Source of the DNA: Shewanella violacea DSS12
Lineage (GTDB): Bacteria > Pseudomonadota > Gammaproteobacteria > Enterobacterales > Shewanellaceae
Assembly (NCBI RefSeq): GCF_000091325.1
Contig: NC_014012.1
Span: forward strand, 1,240,001-1,304,000
DNA: 64,000 nucleotides
Direction of reading: 5' to 3'
Made by a program: the position numbers and the translations under genes. The notes below the pieces were generated by a model. That model was not told the DNA's origin and did no database searches. It worked only from the letters and a program-made list of their open reading frames with translations. Shown here one piece after another: positions 18,899 to 28,360 of this stretch (positions within the stretch are counted from its first letter, which is position 1; every line of letters begins with the position of its first letter).

Positions 18899-20707
18899 TT
18901 GAAACGAGTATTGATGTTAGCCGCCGAAAATGGCTCTATACCTAGAGCTAAAGTGGGAGGTGTGGCGGATGTTATTCGCGACCTCCCCGCCGCTTTAGCT
19001 CAGCAAGATGTGATTGCCGATGTGATTATGCCAAGTTATGGTTTTCTCGCAGGCTCGGTTAACGCCACTAAACTGGCTGAATTTAATGTCAGTTTTAACG
19101 GTAGCTGCAAGAGTGTTTCTCTGTTGAGCATTCCTCACCCTGAAGTCGAGGCCGCGGTGATCTACTTCATAGAGACTCAGGGCGGAGAGTCGAATGGAGA
19201 GTCGAATGGGAAAACCCAGGAGATCTATAGCCAAGGTTGTGACGAGCGGCCCTTCGCCGAGGATGCCAACAAGTTTGCTCTGTTTTGTCTGAGTGTTGCA
19301 ACGGCGATCAAGGATAACTTGTTGCCTATGCCAGAGCTGATACATCTCCATGACTGGCACAGCGCCATGTTTGCTCTCTTGAGTCAGTTTGATGAAAACT
19401 TTAAAAAACTATCGGCCATTCCCTGTGTCTATACCATACACAATCTGGCCATACAGGGCATACGCCCACTCAGATATGACTCCTCTTCCCTGAGTGCCTG
19501 GTTTCCGGATTTACTGGAAAAGTTATCCCCTGAGCAGCTAGAAACTGTGATAGATCCTCGCTATCCCCAGTGCATCAATCCCATGAGAGTGGGGATTAAT
19601 CTGTGCGCTAAGGTACATTTGGTATCACCTACCTATGCCGATGAAGTATTGAAACCCTCAGATCATGATGCCGGTTTCTTTGGCGGTGAAGGCTTGGAGG
19701 CAGATTTGCTGCGTAAACAAGACTCAGGTGCCCTGGTGGGGATATTAAACGCCTGTGTCTACGATGATCTTGCCGATGCTACAGGTGTTAAGGAGAGCGA
19801 TAAAGCCAGTGTCAGAGATAAGCTTAGAGATAAGGGGATTAGTGGTGCATCTGCTAAGAAGATAGCGAGCATTCAGGAGGCTGGCAATAAACAAGATCAA
19901 TACAGGCTTGGGAAAAATGATACCTGGCTCGGGCTGTTGGAACTGATGGAGTCAGCGCTCATGGGCTGGCAGGGAGATAAGCAGTGGGTTGCCAGTTGTG
20001 ATCTGATAGCCCTGACGCGAATTTCAGGACTCTTGAGGCGCGCCTGGCTGTCAAAAGGTGTGCATTTATCAAGACTGCAGTCAGTAGACAAGCAGTTAAC
20101 ATATCCTCAGACTGAGCCAAGCATGCTAGTCACTTCAGTGGGTAGGCTGACGGATCAGAAGGTGCTTATTTTGCGCCAGAGAGTCTTGCTGGCTAATGGC
20201 CAGCGAGTCTCAGTGTTAGAGTCAATATTACAGGCTCTAGCTTTGGAGCATCCAGAGGGGATATTCATCATGTTAGGCAGCGGAGACGCTAAAATAGCCA
20301 GTGATTTTAGTGCTATAGCTTCCAGGTACGCTAATTTCATATTCCTCAATGGCTATGATGAGGCTGTATCCGATGCCCTGTATCTAAATGGCGATCTCTT
20401 TATGATGCCAAGCTCTTTTGAGCCTTGTGGAATAAGTCAGATGTTGGCGATGAAGGCGGGGCAAATTTGCCTGGTTCATGGAGTGGGGGGCTTGCGAGAT
20501 ACTGTGGCCGACAATGAGACCGGTTATTTGTTTTTTGGTGATAGTCTTGCTGGAAAAGCTGAGAATCTATTGGGGCGTTTTGCCGATGTTCTCGGGGAAT
20601 ATAACAGTGACAAGTGGCTAAATATGGAAGTATTAGCCAGTGAACAGAGGTTCGACTGGGCAAGATCAGCGCTAAGGTATAAGCAAGACCTCTATGGTTT
20701 TTCTTAA
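18899..20707 (+). CDS. glgA: Glycogen synthase (GT5), with enlarged interdomain region
   Basis: GlgA extends alpha-1,4 glucan chains from ADP-glucose. The start is TTG 18899: it gives the family N-terminus KRVLMLAAENGSIPRAKVGGVADV, with the ADP-glucose loop KVGG at residues 18-21, and AGG lies eight bases upstream. The N-terminal GT5 domain runs to about residue 270 (LHDWHSAMFALL, VYTIHNLAIQG). The C-terminal GT-B domain starts near 400 (TSVGRLTDQKV) and has SSFEPCGISQMLAMKAG and GVGGLRDTV. At 602 residues it is ~125 longer than E. coli GlgA (477). Much of the excess is a hydrophilic stretch between the two domains at about residues 290-395. Last gene of the operon. Confidence 0.93.
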   Translation: MKRVLMLAAENGSIPRAKVGGVADVIRDLPAALAQQDVIADVIMPSYGFLAGSVNATKLAEFNVSFNGSCKSVSLLSIPHPEVEAAVIYFIETQGGESNGESNGKTQEIYSQGCDERPFAEDANKFALFCLSVATAIKDNLLPMPELIHLHDWHSAMFALLSQFDENFKKLSAIPCVYTIHNLAIQGIRPLRYDSSSLSAWFPDLLEKLSPEQLETVIDPRYPQCINPMRVGINLCAKVHLVSPTYADEVLKPSDHDAGFFGGEGLEADLLRKQDSGALVGILNACVYDDLADATGVKESDKASVRDKLRDKGISGASAKKIASIQEAGNKQDQYRLGKNDTWLGLLELMESALMGWQGDKQWVASCDLIALTRISGLLRRAWLSKGVHLSRLQSVDKQLTYPQTEPSMLVTSVGRLTDQKVLILRQRVLLANGQRVSVLESILQALALEHPEGIFIMLGSGDAKIASDFSAIASRYANFIFLNGYDEAVSDALYLNGDLFMMPSSFEPCGISQMLAMKAGQICLVHGVGGLRDTVADNETGYLFFGDSLAGKAENLLGRFADVLGEYNSDKWLNMEVLASEQRFDWARSALRYKQDLYGFS

Positions 20708-20713
20708 TCCAAC

Positions 20714-20756
20714 TAGCCAGTTAATTCTTCGAGTTAAATTAACTGGCTAAATTTTT
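20714..20756 (+). terminator. Rho-independent terminator of the glycogen operon
   Basis: A 13-bp perfect stem (20714-20726 with 20737-20749, TAGCCAGTTAATT/AATTAACTGGCTA) with a 10-base loop is followed by AA and five T. It lies just after glgA and before the convergent ybaK-like gene. Confidence 0.9.
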
Positions 20757-20768
20757 CTCCTGCCAAAT

Positions 20769-21248
20769 CTAATGTATATTTTGATGACTGAACCTTAAGT
20801 GTTTAGCATCTTTGATCAGTTTGACGAAATCTTTTCGGCTCATATGGACTAAGCTGCTATGGTCTCCGGCCTCAAAATAGACATCTTTAGCCTCCACTAA
20901 GAGATCGTCATAAACCGCTTCTAAGTTGTAAGCGCCTCCTAAGGGGGGAATAGCCCCATTCTCACAGTCATTAAATATTTGATAGACAGCCTGCTCCTTC
21001 ATCAGGTGTAGGTCCCGATTGAGTTTATCCCCCAGTGCCCCTAGGCTGATTTTATGGTTAGCGGGTAACACTGCCATCATCTTACGTCCTTCATGATCTT
21101 CTAAGATCACCGCCTTTGCCAATTGAGCCGGTGATACCTGAGCCGCGATGGCCGAGCTCAAGGAATTAAAACTATGGGGATGAGAGACAAGATCATAGTT
21201 CACTTCATTATCCTGCAAATATTCATTTAATCGGGTAGAAATAGCCAT
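20769..21248 (-). CDS. YbaK/EbsC-family aminoacyl-tRNA deacylase-like protein
   Basis: This 159-residue cytoplasmic protein is of the YbaK/ProX editing-domain family, which hydrolyses mischarged aminoacyl-tRNAs. The fold cues are HPHSFNSLSSAIAA near residue 23, QLAKAVILED near 42 with the conserved Lys, VLPANHKISLGAL near 60, and a glycine-rich loop IPPLGGAYNLEAVYD near 100. It is a free-standing domain, not fused to ProRS. The tRNA specificity (Ala, Cys or other) is not decided by the sequence. AGAGG lies upstream of ATG 21248. It is convergent with glgA and monocistronic. Confidence 0.82.
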   Translation of the reverse strand: MAISTRLNEYLQDNEVNYDLVSHPHSFNSLSSAIAAQVSPAQLAKAVILEDHEGRKMMAVLPANHKISLGALGDKLNRDLHLMKEQAVYQIFNDCENGAIPPLGGAYNLEAVYDDLLVEAKDVYFEAGDHSSLVHMSRKDFVKLIKDAKHLRFSHQNIH

Positions 21249-21745
21249 TTTGTTGCCTCTTGAAGCCGATATGACGTTAGTAGTAATTATAGTCCAGAGG
21301 CTAAATTGCAGATTTAAACTTGAGTTCGAATGAAATTAACTTGCTCAATCAGATATAAATTGAGTCTTTACGTAATTAATTAATCTTGTTTGCGTGATTT
21401 TCTGTATGCCTTATCTATCTGATACATATGTTTTATTTTCTTATTGACGTCATAAAAAATCCCCCCACCTTCAAGTTTAGACATTATTAATATTCCCTAG
21501 CCCTTGATTTTTGCATGCAATATACAGTAAAAAGGATATGAAACATTTCATTAACAAAGCGACTGCTTGGTAAGGCAGAAGAGAAAATAAAAAAAATAGA
21601 GATGGACGATTAAGGACACCTGCCCACCTTGATGTGTGCAGTTGAAGGAATATTTATGTGTCGAATCTTAGATCTAAAGTGTCTTTTTACTTAGATGACT
21701 AGTATGCCCAGCGATAAGCTGGCGCCGTTACATAAGGTAAACCTG
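21249..21745. other. Divergent control region between the ybaK-like gene and the collagenase gene
   Basis: About 500 AT-rich bases should hold promoters for both divergent genes. A TTGCATGCAA palindrome lies near 21511 and a GC-richer patch near 21615-21645 may fold weakly. No coding frame with a good ribosome-binding site was seen. Confidence 0.5.
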
Positions 21746-24700
21746 ATGAACAATATAATAAAACCAAAAAAGAATATATCTGCTAAAAAATCTATTATAG
21801 CTAGCGCTATTTTACTCTCCCTCAACTTAGGTGCATTCTACTCTAGCCCAGTGCAAGCCGCAGAGATGTGTGGCACCAAAACCTTAGAGCGACAAGGTGA
21901 AGTGTCGGCTAATCAGATACACTGTATTACCGATTATGGTCACTATTTATATGTGAATGTGCCCTATGAAAATAGTAATGTCACCATCACCACATCCGGT
22001 GGAACGTTCAGTGGCAGTGATGCCGATATCGTCCTTTATGATGGCAATGACTGGAGTGGCAATGCGGAGCTGACCAGTGCCACAGCCGGCACCAATAATG
22101 AGTCAATCTCTTTCGTGTCCCGGGCCGGAGCACGTTATTTCAAGATTAACGGCAACATACAAGAAACGACACTGCAAGTGACTGTGACTGGTGGCGATAT
22201 TCCACCTCCTATGGGTGACTATATTGTTTTCGACACGAATATTGTTGTCGACCTCCCTGTGTCATCTATTTCATCGAAAGCACAATACGCCAGTGTGATT
22301 GCTACTATCTTGGCCGCGACTTACAGCGATTTTGAAGCCATTGCCAGTGGCGTAAATGACCCTATTGATGATGTGAGCGATGCGGTTCACTACCTTGCAA
22401 GCACTGACGATCTGAGTGACCCAGATCTCAATCAACTGCTCTACTTCTTGGGCTCATATAAGTATTACGCGCCTGCTATGTCTGATGCCGAGGCTGCTAA
22501 GCTGAGCATTGCACTTCAAGCTGTCGCGAGTATGACAGGCTTCTTGAGCACAGATGGCGGCGTTATTCAGGAAGGTTATGCCAAGGCGCTGAATAACTTT
22601 GAGCGCGGCGCTGGTGCAACTTACTTTAAGAACCAACTGCCACATCTGTTAGCGACAATTCAATATTATTCTACTCAGACAAACCCATTTGGCGCCACCA
22701 ATGCCGGTGATGCGACAATGGCACTCTTAGGGGCCATTGGCTCTGCTGCCTACTATGGTGATGCACCGGTAAAATCTGCTTATAACAGCAATATGCTGGA
22801 CGTACTCTCAGTGCTGCGCTCATTCGCCTTTCTGGGGGAAACCTCACTGGATATGAAATGGTCCACTGAAGCCGATAGAAAATGGATCTTACCCCATACC
22901 TTTATCGCTCTGGGTAAAATATCCAGCATAGCCACTGAAGAGGCCAAGGCGCGTTTCGATAGCACTATCTTAGAGGTCCACGGCAAGGTGATTCAGGTTA
23001 TCTCGGTTGAGACCACTGAGACCATAGTCACTAAGAACTACTTAAAGTCAGCTGGTCGTCTGTGTGAGGTGAGTGATCCCTTGTTTGGTAGCTGTGTTGT
23101 GCCACCGAAAGAGGAAGATATCTTAACCGTACGCCATCAGTGTACTGATAAAGTGGTTATTCGCGCCCAAGCAAGTATTAGTCAGGCAACCTTAACCCAG
23201 TCTTGTGCCGATATTGCCTTGCAAGAGACTGAGTTCCATAGCTTCTTCAATACTGGCGGCGTGCCTGTCACAGGTGATCTGAACGATGTCATCGAAGTGG
23301 TGGCGTTTGCCAGTCCTGAAGATTACGAGAAATATGCGCCTGAGTTCTTCGGAATAAGCACAGATAACGGTGGTATGTACCTCGAAGGTACGCCGGAGAA
23401 TGTCGGTAACCAGGCGCGCTTTATCGCCATGCAGTGTCCGGATTCTTGGGTGGGAACATCTTGTCAGTATATCGATCAGATCTATAACTTGAGACATGAG
23501 TTTGTTCACTATCTCGATGGTCGCTACATCAAGGCTGGATCTTATGGTTCATTCGATTATAACGTTTCCTGGTCTGAGGGGATGGCCGAGTATATGGCTA
23601 ACGGCGCCGAGCATACTCGTACTCTCAATGCCTTGAAGGGCGAAACGATTCCGCCTCTTTATAACCTGCTATTTATGTCCTATGAGTATGATGACTTATA
23701 TCAATGGGGCTATTTTGCTATGCGCTATCTGGGAGAACAGCATCCCAATGAAATCGCCTCGATCACAGCGGCATTGCAAGCCGGTGATAACGCCGCCTAT
23801 ATAGAAGTGCTCAAAGGTGTAGCCTCTCGCACAGAAGCTGGTTTCGAAGCTTTCGTGTTAGCAAACTCTGCAACTCTGGCACCTGCCACTGCAGCGATTC
23901 CGGCTGCGGATACAATAGGCAGTTGCGCCTTAGCTCAGCAATATGTGCGTAAGGTGGATGCGAGTAAGACAGAATATACGGTCACCAATACCACAGATAC
24001 GCCAGTGTCTCTGTTTTGGATAGATAACAACAAGGGCACGGCAAACTTTGCCAAGAACTATAAGACATTAAACCTAGGTGAAAGCTACACAGCCGCTAGC
24101 TGGAGTGAAGGCGATCGCTTGATGCTGACCGATAATGCCATGAACTGTTTAGGGGTTGCCGTGATGGAACCGGTTCAGAACAGCTTCACTATCGATGCAG
24201 GCCTAGTAAAAGATGTGGTGCCTGAGGCCATTCCTGCGCCAAATATGCTGGGTAGCTGTGAGCTAGCTAGGCCTCACATGATTAAGGCCGAGTCACACAG
24301 CTTTACCATCACCAACACCACAGATTATCCGGTTCGTCTGTTCAGGGTCGACAACCTGACGGGCAAGCCTAAGTATGCCAGTGCGGCAACTGGGTTTGAT
24401 TTTGGTTACGGTACCCTCAATAAAGGTGAGAGCTACACATCTGATATCTGGTTTGGCGATCGTCGCATCATGCTAGCCGATGCACGCTTGAACTGTTTAA
24501 GTGTGGGCGTGCTAAACAATGCCACTGCCGATTTCATTATCGACGCCAGCACAATTGTCAATGCGGCGGCGCCTGAAGCTATTCCTGCTGCCAATACCAT
24601 AGGCAGTTGTGATCTGATGAATAAGCATCTTACGGGTCCGTTCGAAGCTGATTTCTCCTTTATCAATAACAGCAGCACACCTGTTCGAATCTACCGCGTA

Positions 24701-25975
24701 GACAATGAAACCGGCAAGCTGAGTGAAAGCTTTGGCTTCACTACTCTAGCTACTGGCGAAACATACGATAGTCTTACGACATGGAAATGGTTTGGTAATC
24801 GCCGTGCGGCAATTACCAATACAGCTGGCCAGTGTTTAGGCGTAGCTGTGATGTCTGAAGAAGGTGTCAGTAACGATTACCTAATCACTGAGGAGCTTGT
24901 TACTGGTGGAACTTCACCTGTGGACACTGATGGTGATGGCGTCATAGATTCACAAGATGCTTTCCCCAATGATCCAACAGAATCTGTTGATACGGACGGT
25001 GATGGAGTAGGTGATAATGCCGATGCTTTCCCCAACGATGCCACGGAAACTCTGGACAGCGACGGTGATGGAGTAGGTAATAATGCCGATGCTTTCCCCA
25101 ACGATGCTACGGAAACTTTGGACAGCGATGGAGATGGAGTGGGTGATAACGCCGATGCCTTCCCTTTCGATGCCACAGAAACTCTGGACAGTGACGGTGA
25201 TGGCATAGGTAATAATGCCGATGCATATCCGAACGATCCTAACAATGGTGTTGTGCAGAGTTGTGGTGTTGCCACTATCACCTCTGGCCAGTTGACCCTT
25301 GAAAAAGAAGAGTGTATCAGCGGCGGAAAAGGCAGTTTCTATGTTTATGTGGATGCGGATAACACCGACCTTTACATCACCACACAAGGTGGTGAGGGAG
25401 ATGCAAACATCTACTTTAATGCAGATACTTGGGCATCATCGACTAATGCGCAATCTAAGTCTGAGCTAAGCGGTAACAGTGAGAGCCTACATGTAGTGGC
25501 TAATAGTGGCTGGCGTTATATTGGAATAGACACAGGCACTAGCTATTCAGGTGTTACCGTTAAGGTGAGTTTAACTGACCCAGGTACAACGCCGGTTGAG
25601 CCTCCTGTGCTTCCTCCTGTTGAACCAGAGCTGCCTAGTGCATTAGCCGATACATGTGTCACTCAAACTGTGCAAGATTATGGCAGTATCAGTGACGGTG
25701 TCGCTATCTGTGTCAAAAATGGTCGTTCATCTTTCTACATAGATGTGCCTGCCGGCACTCAGAGCTTAACGGCTGAAACCGGACATGGCGTTGGAGAGTT
25801 GGAGTTATATGTTGGTGAGAACTGGCCTGATGTGATCAGTAACACTGGCGCATCAGCTAATCCTGGCACCATAGAGAGTGTGACAGTGAATCAACCTAAG
25901 ACGGGCTGGTACTATATTTCGGTACAAAGTATGCCTAGTAGCGAAGATGTGACGCTAAAGGTCACACTTAAATAG
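21746..25975 (+). CDS. Secreted M9-family collagenase with PPC, VHL-beta-like and thrombospondin type 3 modules
   Basis: This secreted zinc peptidase probably degrades collagen or similar proteins. ATG 21746 has AAGG eight bases upstream and starts a signal peptide ending near VQA-AEM. Order: PPC-like domain (residues 35-150), M9 N-terminal helical domain (155-480), and catalytic domain with zinc ligands His584 and His588 in HEFVHYLDGR and Glu611 in WSEGMAEY, spaced as in clostridial ColG. Three ~105-residue repeats (about 715-1045) have the pattern NxTxxPVxLFxxDN...GESYT..W.G.RxMLTD, like VHL beta domains. Four or five calcium-binding thrombospondin type 3 repeats (1058-1165, DTDGDGVGDNADAFPND type) and two more PPC domains close the protein. 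1409 residues is large for the family. The gene stands alone. Confidence 0.88.
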   Translation: MNNIIKPKKNISAKKSIIASAILLSLNLGAFYSSPVQAAEMCGTKTLERQGEVSANQIHCITDYGHYLYVNVPYENSNVTITTSGGTFSGSDADIVLYDGNDWSGNAELTSATAGTNNESISFVSRAGARYFKINGNIQETTLQVTVTGGDIPPPMGDYIVFDTNIVVDLPVSSISSKAQYASVIATILAATYSDFEAIASGVNDPIDDVSDAVHYLASTDDLSDPDLNQLLYFLGSYKYYAPAMSDAEAAKLSIALQAVASMTGFLSTDGGVIQEGYAKALNNFERGAGATYFKNQLPHLLATIQYYSTQTNPFGATNAGDATMALLGAIGSAAYYGDAPVKSAYNSNMLDVLSVLRSFAFLGETSLDMKWSTEADRKWILPHTFIALGKISSIATEEAKARFDSTILEVHGKVIQVISVETTETIVTKNYLKSAGRLCEVSDPLFGSCVVPPKEEDILTVRHQCTDKVVIRAQASISQATLTQSCADIALQETEFHSFFNTGGVPVTGDLNDVIEVVAFASPEDYEKYAPEFFGISTDNGGMYLEGTPENVGNQARFIAMQCPDSWVGTSCQYIDQIYNLRHEFVHYLDGRYIKAGSYGSFDYNVSWSEGMAEYMANGAEHTRTLNALKGETIPPLYNLLFMSYEYDDLYQWGYFAMRYLGEQHPNEIASITAALQAGDNAAYIEVLKGVASRTEAGFEAFVLANSATLAPATAAIPAADTIGSCALAQQYVRKVDASKTEYTVTNTTDTPVSLFWIDNNKGTANFAKNYKTLNLGESYTAASWSEGDRLMLTDNAMNCLGVAVMEPVQNSFTIDAGLVKDVVPEAIPAPNMLGSCELARPHMIKAESHSFTITNTTDYPVRLFRVDNLTGKPKYASAATGFDFGYGTLNKGESYTSDIWFGDRRIMLADARLNCLSVGVLNNATADFIIDASTIVNAAAPEAIPAANTIGSCDLMNKHLTGPFEADFSFINNSSTPVRIYRVDNETGKLSESFGFTTLATGETYDSLTTWKWFGNRRAAITNTAGQCLGVAVMSEEGVSNDYLITEELVTGGTSPVDTDGDGVIDSQDAFPNDPTESVDTDGDGVGDNADAFPNDATETLDSDGDGVGNNADAFPNDATETLDSDGDGVGDNADAFPFDATETLDSDGDGIGNNADAYPNDPNNGVVQSCGVATITSGQLTLEKEECISGGKGSFYVYVDADNTDLYITTQGGEGDANIYFNADTWASSTNAQSKSELSGNSESLHVVANSGWRYIGIDTGTSYSGVTVKVSLTDPGTTPVEPPVLPPVEPELPSALADTCVTQTVQDYGSISDGVAICVKNGRSSFYIDVPAGTQSLTAETGHGVGELELYVGENWPDVISNTGASANPGTIESVTVNQPKTGWYYISVQSMPSSEDVTLKVTLK

Positions 25976-26021
25976 CATTGAGTCGCTATTGTAGGGGACT
26001 TATCTAGTTTGCTAATAAAAT

Positions 26022-26053
26022 AAACGGGCCTTAGGTAACTAAGGCCCGTTTTT
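26022..26053 (+). terminator. Rho-independent terminator of the collagenase gene
   Basis: ACGGGCCTTAG (26024-26034), loop GTAA, and CTAAGGCCCGT (26039-26049), followed by T-rich sequence. It lies 36 bases before the 291-bp repeat array, so the array is probably not simple read-through of the collagenase message. Confidence 0.92.
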
Positions 26054-26089
26054 ATATGTGTTGCTTTTTGGTAAACGATAAGCTAATTA

Positions 26090-27840
26090 AAACAGATAAA
26101 AAAATGGCCCACCTTAAATAAGGGGAGCCATAAGAGTTCTTATAAAGAATCTGTATGTGAATAATTAAACTGTTTAGCGCTAGCACACAATTTAACTCTT
26201 CATTTGGAGGCTCAAATGAGCGTCCTAAGGGGAGGTGATGAACCATGATGAAAACATGCAGCACTCGCTACATATAGTAAGAGTGCACTAAAGCTGATTA
26301 GTTCATCGAATAACAAAATAAATTCAAATTATTTTATTATTTACCCTTAGGTAGTGGGAGTGGGCTTTACCTTGAGTGAAAAACAGATAAAAAATGGCCC
26401 ACCTTAAATAAGGGGAGCCATAAGAGTTCTTATAAAGAATCTGTATGTGAATAATTAAACTGTTTAGCGCTAGCACACAATTTAACTCTTCATTTGGAGG
26501 CTCAAATGAGCGTCCTAAGGGGAGGTGATGAACCATGATGAAAACATGCAGCACTCGCTACATATAGTAAGAGTGCACTAAAGCTGATTAGTTCATCGAA
26601 TAACAAAATAAATTCAAATTATTTTATTATTTACCCTTAGGTAGTGGGAGTGGGCTTTACCTTGAGTGAAAAACAGATAAAAAAATGGCCCACCTTAAAT
26701 AAGGGGAGCCATAAGAGTTCTTATAAAGAATCTGTATGTGAATAATTAAACTGTTTAGCGCTAGCACACAATTTAACTCTTCATTTGGAGGCTCAAATGA
26801 GCGTCCTAAGGGGAGGTGATGAACCATGATGAAAACATGCAGCACTCGCTACATATAGTAAGAGTGCACTAAGGCTGATTAGTTCATCGAATAACAAAAT
26901 AAATTCAGATTATTTTGTTATTTACCCTGAGATATTGGGGGTGGGTTTTATCTTGAGCGAAAACAAGATAAAAAAATGGCCCACCTTAAATAAGGGGAGC
27001 CATAAGAGTTCTTATAAAGAATCTGTATGTGAATAATTAAACTGTTTAGCGCTAGCACACAATTTAACTCTTCATTTGGAGGCTCAAATGAGCGTCCTAA
27101 GGGGAGGTGATGAACCATGATGAAAACATGCAGCACTCGCTACATATAGTAAGAGTGCACTAAGGCTGATTAGTTCATCGAATAACAAAATAAATTCAGA
27201 TTATTTTGTTATTTACCCTGAGATATTGGGGGTGGGTTTTATCTTGAGCGAAAACAAGATAAAAAAATGGCCCACCTTAAATAAGGGGAGCCATAAGAGT
27301 TCTTATAAAGAATCTGTATGTGAATAATTAAACTGTTTAGCGCTAGCACACAATTTAACTCTTCATTTGGAGGCTCAAATGAGCGTCCTAAGGGGAGGTG
27401 ATGAACCATGATGAAAACATGCAGCACTCGCTACATATAGTAAGAGTGCACTAAGGCTGATTAGTTCATCGAATAACAAAATAAATTCAAATTATTTTAT
27501 TATTTACCCTTAGGTAGTGGGAGTGGGCTTTACCTTGAGTGAAAAACAGATAAAAAATGGCCCACCTTAAATAAGGGGAGCCATAAGAGTTCTTATAAAG
27601 AATCTGTATGTGAATAATTAAACTGTTTAGCGCTAGCACACAATTTAACTCTTCATTTGGAGGCTCAAATGAGCGTCCTAAGGGGAGGTGATGAACCATG
27701 ATGAAAACATGCAGCACTCGCTACATATAGTAAGAGTGCACTAAGGCTGATTAGTTCATCGAATAATAAAATAAATTCAGATTATTTTGTTATTCATCCT
27801 GAGTTAGCGGGAATATGGCTTTATCTTGAGCGAAAACCAG
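26090..27840 (+). repeat. Array of six near-identical ~291-bp tandem repeats with conserved RNA-like structure
   Basis: Six head-to-tail units have periods of 290-291 bases (anchor ATGATGAAAAC at 26245, 26535, 26826, 27117, 27408, 27698). Sequence between units is almost identical except in the last ~80 bases, where two variants alternate. Each unit holds, in order: hairpin GGCCCACCTT/AAGGGGAGCC; a stem AGAGTTCTT/AAGAATCT; TAGCGCTAGC; hairpin CATTTG-GAGGCT-CAAATG; a Shine-Dalgarno GGAGGTGAT exactly complementary to the 16S 3' end; and an AU-rich hairpin AATAACAAAATAA/TTATTTTGTTATT. A hairpin also spans each unit junction (TTTTATCTTG/CAAGATAAAA with GGTGGG/CCCACC). The unit fits a structured RNA or leader better than a protein gene. 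The family is not one I recognise. Confidence 0.95.
26216..27730 (+). other. Paired tiny ORFs with strong ribosome-binding sites in every 291-bp unit
   Basis: In the first unit, ATG 26216-26248 encodes MSVLRGGDEP with GGAGG five bases upstream, inside the loop of the CATTTG hairpin. Its TGA overlaps the ATG of a second ORF, 26245-26277, encoding MMKTCSTRYI, which has GGAGGTGAT upstream. The second ORF recurs at 26535-26567, 26826-26858, 27117-27149, 27408-27440 and 27698-27730, with the first 29 bases earlier each time. Sites this strong on 10-residue ORFs suggest leader-peptide or translation-linked regulation. No evidence here shows that they are translated. Confidence 0.45.
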
Positions 27841-28360
27841 ATAAAAAATGTCAATCCCAGCTCGTATTAAGCTAGGAGAGCTATAACTATCTCATATTAG
27901 AAACCATGATAACGTTAGCACTAGCAATTGCTTTCTATGTTCCCGCTAGATACGCAAGAAGTATCTAAAAGGAGATGATGTACATTGAAAAAGATTTGAT
28001 TGAATTTCGACCGGATTGCTTAGTCACAAAATCAAATTAAATTGGTTCACTAGGTATGAGTGATTAATTTAGAAAAGGTTAACTTTTAAAGCCGTAGAGT
28101 CATTTTATTCTCCCCTAGGGAGCACCTTTTACAAGGCTGGATAAAAATAAAGCAAAAAAAAGGGCAACACCTGTCTTTTATCAAGATGGGGCTGCCTGAT
28201 GATCATTTAAGATCAAGGGGACCGCGCTAGAAGTCCCAGGGAGAATGATGAACATGAAAACTTTTTTCGTGTTCATGTTCTTTGATACCCTAAAAATGAA
28301 TAAGTTCAAAAAATGGACAGTTATTTGTGTTTTTATTTATAGTCGAATCTATCTTGTTGA
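27841..28360 (+). repeat. Two diverged copies of the 291-bp unit beyond the array
   Basis: After the sixth unit the same layout continues with strong divergence. Copy seven keeps a hairpin (TCCCAGCT/AGCTAGGAGA, near 27853-27885), TAGCACTAGCA (27915-27925), and AAAAGGAGATGATG before TTGAAAAAG (27985). Copy eight keeps a GGCAACACCTGTCTT/AAGATGGGGCTGCC hairpin near 28163-28198, GCGCTAG, and GGGAGAATGATGAAC before ATGAAAAC (28254). What survives is the hairpin, the CTAG block and the initiation region, which argues that those parts matter. From ATG 28254 a 35-codon hydrophobic frame (MKTFFVFMFFDTL...) runs into the gpx 3' end. Confidence 0.6.

Noticed and set aside
24877..25387. Two overlapping minus-strand ORFs of 134 and 145 codons
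   Set aside because: They mirror the thrombospondin type 3 repeats of the collagenase; their repetitiveness comes from the sense-strand DTDGDGVGDN codons.
26052..27717. Six minus-strand ORFs of 62-76 codons (MLHVFIMVHH...) in the repeat units
   Set aside because: They are open only because the units are near-identical copies. No ribosome-binding site precedes the ATG, and they run antisense through the hairpins and strong plus-strand initiation sites.
26090..27840. CRISPR array
   Set aside because: The period is ~291 bp with the whole unit conserved. There are no short repeats separated by unique spacers and no cas genes nearby.
26090..27840. CsrB/CsrC-like sponge RNA
   Set aside because: GGA occurs in a few loops per unit, but only about three times in 291 bases, far fewer than in CsrB.
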